Source: Gemmatimonadota bacterium (GTDB taxonomy: Bacteria > JAAXHH01). From it: a stretch of 64,000 bases of DNA. The translations under genes and the position numbers were made by a program. The notes beneath the pieces are model-generated. The model did not search any database, was not told where the DNA came from, and saw only the letters and a list, made by a program, of their open reading frames with translations. Of this stretch, positions 60,956 to 64,000 are shown piece by piece (the first letter of the stretch is position 1; each line of letters starts with the position of its first letter). Location of the stretch: positions 1 through 64,000 of the forward strand of contig VXMB01000007.1 of NCBI GenBank assembly GCA_009841265.1. Reading direction: 5' to 3'.

Positions 60956-62248
60956 CTACCCGGCCGCGTCCTGTCCTGGAAACACCCGTGGAATCACGTA
61001 GGGTCCTCTGGGAACGACCGCGATGGTGGCGTCGGCGCCGTGACGTTTCAGCGCCCGCGCGATGCCGGCCTCGACGGACGGAATGGGCTGGACCAGGCAG
61101 TCCCGGGCGTCTTCATCACTCAGTCCGTCCGTGTAAAGATAAACCTGGCCCTTCTTCAGCGCCTTGACCAGTTCCTCGATCTCCCACTGGTCGATGGTGA
61201 ACACGTCCGGTTGCTGAATCCAGTGGATGAAGGCGTCGATGTCCTCCGTCCGCCGGAGCAGTCCTTCGAACTCCGCGCTTCCGATCCCGTCGGCGCATCC
61301 CGCGGCGATGACGATGGATCCACCTTCCTTCAGGATGTCCAGCACGCCGACCATGCCCTTCACGGCCTGGTAGAAGGTGGTGTCCAGGGGATAGCCCGCC
61401 GACGAGGTCACGACGATGTCCACCGGTTCTTCGACGGAGGCCACGACCATGCCGTCCACGTGGCGGACGCCGTACCGGTGCGCCCGGTCCAGCTCGCCGG
61501 CGAACACCCCGGTGACGCGGCGGTCCTCGTCCATGGCCACGTTAAGGATGAAATCGACCCCGGCCCGCCGGGCGATTTCCAGCGCGGCCTCGTGGAGGGG
61601 GTTGCCGTCGAGCACGCCCGTTGTGGCGTTGGGATGCTCCAGGATACCGGGTCCGTGAAGATGCTCGATCGTCTCCACGCCCACGAGTCCGGGCGCGACC
61701 AGCTTGCGTCCGCCCGAGTACCCGGCCATGAAGTGCGCCTCGATCAGCCCGGTCAGTACCTTGAGATCGCTCTCCACGTACCTGCGGTCCACGCGGATTG
61801 GGATCCCCGTGCTGGTGGCGCCCAGGTCGGCCTGTTCGTTGCCGTTGCGGGCGACGTGGTTGACGACCGGATACCGGTCCACCACGTCGCCGGTCAGGGT
61901 CTCGCGGAGCTGTTCCTCGTCCATGGGGGCGTGCAGGCCCGTGGCGACCAGCAGGGTGATGTCCGCCGGCCTGATACCGCTTCGCTCCAGGCATTCAAGG
62001 AGGGGCGGCAGGATTATGTCGTGGGGGACGGGCCGGGTGATGTCGGAAACGACCACGCATGCGTTGTGGCGGCTCCGGGCGATTTCCGCAAGGGGCGGAC
62101 CGGCCACGGGACGTTGCAGGGCCGCCCGGGTCGCGGCCACGGGGTCATCCAGCGGCGGCGTTTCCCGCATATTGAGGACAGCGGCCAGGTTTTCGTCCGG
62201 GACGCTTACCTCGAGGCCGGATTTATGGTAGTCGAGGGTGATGTTCAC
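60956..62248 (-). CDS. larA: Nickel-dependent lactate racemase family (LarA)
   Basis: 430 residues. VVVSDITRPVPHD, LLVATGLHAPM, EAHFMAGYSGGRKLVAPG and the C-terminal nucleotide-like domain match LarA, with the pincer-bound Lys in GGRK and catalytic His in GLH and AHF. LarA-type enzymes racemise 2-hydroxy acids using a nickel pincer cofactor. The LarBCE cofactor genes are not in the window. The start is GTG 62248 with GGGAG 5 nt upstream. Confidence 0.88.
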   Translation of the reverse strand: MNITLDYHKSGLEVSVPDENLAAVLNMRETPPLDDPVAATRAALQRPVAGPPLAEIARSRHNACVVVSDITRPVPHDIILPPLLECLERSGIRPADITLLVATGLHAPMDEEQLRETLTGDVVDRYPVVNHVARNGNEQADLGATSTGIPIRVDRRYVESDLKVLTGLIEAHFMAGYSGGRKLVAPGLVGVETIEHLHGPGILEHPNATTGVLDGNPLHEAALEIARRAGVDFILNVAMDEDRRVTGVFAGELDRAHRYGVRHVDGMVVASVEEPVDIVVTSSAGYPLDTTFYQAVKGMVGVLDILKEGGSIVIAAGCADGIGSAEFEGLLRRTEDIDAFIHWIQQPDVFTIDQWEIEELVKALKKGQVYLYTDGLSDEDARDCLVQPIPSVEAGIARALKRHGADATIAVVPRGPYVIPRVFPGQDAAG

Positions 62249-62257
62249 GGCGGCTCC

Positions 62258-63241
62258 CTACGGCTCTTCCCGCTCGATTTCGAGCCCGGGTCCCGGCGAA
62301 GGTTCGAGTATGCCCGCGGCGCCGGCATCCATCATGACCCGCGCCAGTTCGCCGGGGGAGTCGTGGAGCGCCACGATGGCTCCGCTGCTGCCCGCCAGCT
62401 TGGCGCCGGACGCGCCTGCACGCCGGGCGAGTTCGATGAACCGGTCGTCCTCGGGATTGGATCCGCCGAGTGACTGCGTCAGCGCCTGGTTTTCGTTCAT
62501 CAGCTCCCCCAGCGCGTCGATCCGGTTATCGAGGATCACTTTCTTGCCTTCCCGGGCCAGGGCCGCGATGGCGCTATATGCTTCGACCACTTCGGTTTCC
62601 CCGGCGAGCCAGCGTTCCCGCAAGGGGGTGTGCACGCCTCCGGAGACGCTCTGGCCTCCCGTGATGACTACGACAAGCGGCAGGACCGGGTCGGGAGCCA
62701 TCGGTTCCATGGTGGCGAAAGGATCGGTCCCGTATTCCAAATGGAATTCCTTTCCTCTGAAATCCATGTAATGAAGCCCGCCGAAGGTGCACATGTAGGC
62801 GTCCTGGTACCCGCAGAAAGTCAGGTTCTGGTACTCGATTCCGCGGACGAGCTCCGCCTGGTGGTACGGATTGTGGCGGATACCGCGGTAGGCGAGCAGC
62901 CCGGCGACCATCGATACGAGTAGCGCGGTCGATCCCGACAGGCCGGCGCGGAAGGGGATACCGGTCGACCACGAGATCCTGGCGAGCAGGTCCGTGGATT
63001 CGGTCCCGGTCAACGCGACCCGGGCGATATCGAAAATGTCCTCACATGGGACCAGGCCGTGTGGCGACGCGATTACGCGCTGCTCGGTACCGGCGTCCAG
63101 GACCAGGCGGTCCGCCGGCTGGATCCTGACCCGTGCCCTCTCTTTCGTCGAGCACGAGATCACGCTGCCGCCGTACATATCGGTCGGGTTGCCCACGATG
63201 CCCACTCGGCCGGGGGCGGATGCGGTTAAGGTCCCGTTCAA
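62258..63241 (-). CDS. GHMP kinase, glucuronokinase-like
   Basis: About 327 residues. TASAPGRVGIVGNPTDMYGG, an ATP loop GIPFRAGLSGSTALLVS and the C-terminal GAKLAGSSGAIVAL show a GHMP sugar kinase. The GNPTD motif recalls glucuronokinases (GNPSD). I chose TTG 63241 with GGAG 5 nt upstream, which fits the family N-terminus; the frame open to 63340 is repetitive. Next to a sugar nucleotidyltransferase gene, it could feed UDP-sugar synthesis (inference). Confidence 0.8.
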   Translation of the reverse strand: MNGTLTASAPGRVGIVGNPTDMYGGSVISCSTKERARVRIQPADRLVLDAGTEQRVIASPHGLVPCEDIFDIARVALTGTESTDLLARISWSTGIPFRAGLSGSTALLVSMVAGLLAYRGIRHNPYHQAELVRGIEYQNLTFCGYQDAYMCTFGGLHYMDFRGKEFHLEYGTDPFATMEPMAPDPVLPLVVVITGGQSVSGGVHTPLRERWLAGETEVVEAYSAIAALAREGKKVILDNRIDALGELMNENQALTQSLGGSNPEDDRFIELARRAGASGAKLAGSSGAIVALHDSPGELARVMMDAGAAGILEPSPGPGLEIEREEP

Positions 63242-63347
63242 TTGGACTCCACTCGTCGCATACCTTGCAGACCACGCAGCCCGTGCGGACCATGCGGACC
63301 ACCTGATCGACAATCGCGTCGAATCTTGGGAGGTATGCACTCGGTAA

Positions 63348-64000
63348 TCATGATTCGTTCAACCGCCCTCGGAGAAGATCGCGGAAAGCCGGTCCGTCGA
63401 CCTCGTCCTCCACGGCGTAATCGGCAAAGGCTTCCCAGTAGCTCAAAGGCGTACCGATGTCGTAGCGCCGGTCGGCGTACCCCAGGGGTACGCACCAGAC
63501 ATTTCCACCGGGGCCGGCCGGTCCGCGCGCGCCGACGTCGCCCCCCGGATCGCCCGAGCCACCTGGGTTGCTCGCCCTGAGCAAGCCGCGGATGGCGTCG
63601 GCGAGCCAGAGTTCGCCGTTTCTACCGCGCGGCGTCGCCTCGAGTGCCGGGAAGATGCCGGGGCCGCATATGTATCGGGCCGAAACGGCGTATCGGCTTG
63701 GTGCGCTTTCCGTGGATGGTTTCTCCACGATATCGTCGATGGGGAAGGCCGCGTCCGATTCGTACCTGGGCTTCACGATACCGTACCGCGACACCTTGTC
63801 TTCGGGCACGTGCTCCACTGCGATGGTGCACGCGGCGTTTTCCTTCCCGTGGGTAGTCATCATGCGTCGCAGGACACAGACTTTTCCTGTAGACCGGATG
63901 ACGGCGTCGCCCCAGGCCACGACGAAAGGATCCGATCCTGCAAAGGCTTCACCCAGGCGAACGGCGTCGCCGTTTCCCCCCGGAACTTCTTGGCGGACAA
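63348..64000 (-). CDS. UTP-sugar-1-phosphate uridylyltransferase-like, 5' end outside window
   Basis: At least 217 residues, open through the right edge. GGNGDAVRLGEAFAGSDPFVV, AWGDAVI, VSRYGIVKPRYESD and IVEKPSTESAPSRYAVSARYI in parts match the GalU-type nucleotidyltransferase fold (the VEKP lysine contacts the product). A Gly/Pro/Asp-rich insert near the C-terminus (about 63505-63570) is unusual. The N-terminal signature is beyond the edge. Confidence 0.82.
   Translation of the reverse strand, partial: VRQEVPGGNGDAVRLGEAFAGSDPFVVAWGDAVIRSTGKVCVLRRMMTTHGKENAACTIAVEHVPEDKVSRYGIVKPRYESDAAFPIDDIVEKPSTESAPSRYAVSARYICGPGIFPALEATPRGRNGELWLADAIRGLLRASNPGGSGDPGGDVGARGPAGPGGNVWCVPLGYADRRYDIGTPLSYWEAFADYAVEDEVDGPAFRDLLRGRLNES

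Overview
This is a GC-rich window from a Gram-negative-type bacterium. The evidence for that is heptose-7-phosphate isomerase and kinase genes, a MacB/FtsX-type ABC exporter, lipoprotein-like signal peptides and an AceE-type pyruvate dehydrogenase. The mix of housekeeping synteny (dnaX-ybaB-recR, rpsF-rpsR-rplI, cinA-thpR-recX-alaS) with a PcRGLX/YetA-like lyase, a DUF6785-type membrane protein and creatininase/LarA enzymes suggests an uncultured lineage such as Latescibacterota or a relative. That placement is inference and weak. Most genes are on the minus strand and many junctions are ATGA/TGATG overlaps, so they form long translationally coupled operons. GTG and TTG starts are frequent (prs, rplI, rpsF, ychF, alaS, larA, glnQ-like).

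Layout. 0-6.2 kb: PDZ-containing histidine kinase, LuxR-type regulator, then an FtsX/MacB permease and the start of its ATPase. 6.5-10.3 kb: PcRGLX/YetA-like lyase divergent from an aspartoacylase-family amidohydrolase. 10.3-10.8 kb: HicAB toxin-antitoxin. 11-17.8 kb: FAD oxidoreductase facing an operon of SPOR lipoprotein, aminotransferase, cupin, creatininase and polar amino-acid ABC transporter, with no binding protein. 17.9-31 kb: TPR protein, pyrimidine genes (pyrR, pyrB, pyrC-like) coupled to a sugar isomerase-like protein and a 1542-residue degenerate-M28/FtsX fusion, then a DUF6785-type membrane protein and a DapA-like lyase. 31-38.6 kb: aceE-aceF, a selenocysteine-containing thioredoxin-like protein read through an in-frame TGA, ychF and an M20 deacylase. 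38.7-41.7 kb: a roughly 3-kb island bounded by a 15-bp direct repeat of the tRNA-Leu 3' end, carrying small unknown genes and a HicBA-like pair. 41.7-49.3 kb: three tRNAs, ribosomal proteins L9, S18, S6 and L25, pth, prs, ispE, gmhA, hddA, rmlD. 49.4-59 kb: alaS, recX, thpR, cinA, pgpA, pgsA, recR, ybaB, dnaX and SRP RNA. 59.2-64 kb: four tRNAs around tadA, gamma carbonic anhydrase, larA, a GHMP kinase and a truncated sugar nucleotidyltransferase.

The most notable observations are the UGA-encoded Sec (U66-G-H-C69) protein, the tRNA-Leu-anchored mini-island, the inactivated M28/FtsX fusion, the pyrC-like gene lacking two canonical substrate-binding residues, the tRNA-Arg(ACG)-tadA-tRNA-Ser arrangement, and a recurring pattern of short direct duplications at gene ends, several of which include the stop codon.
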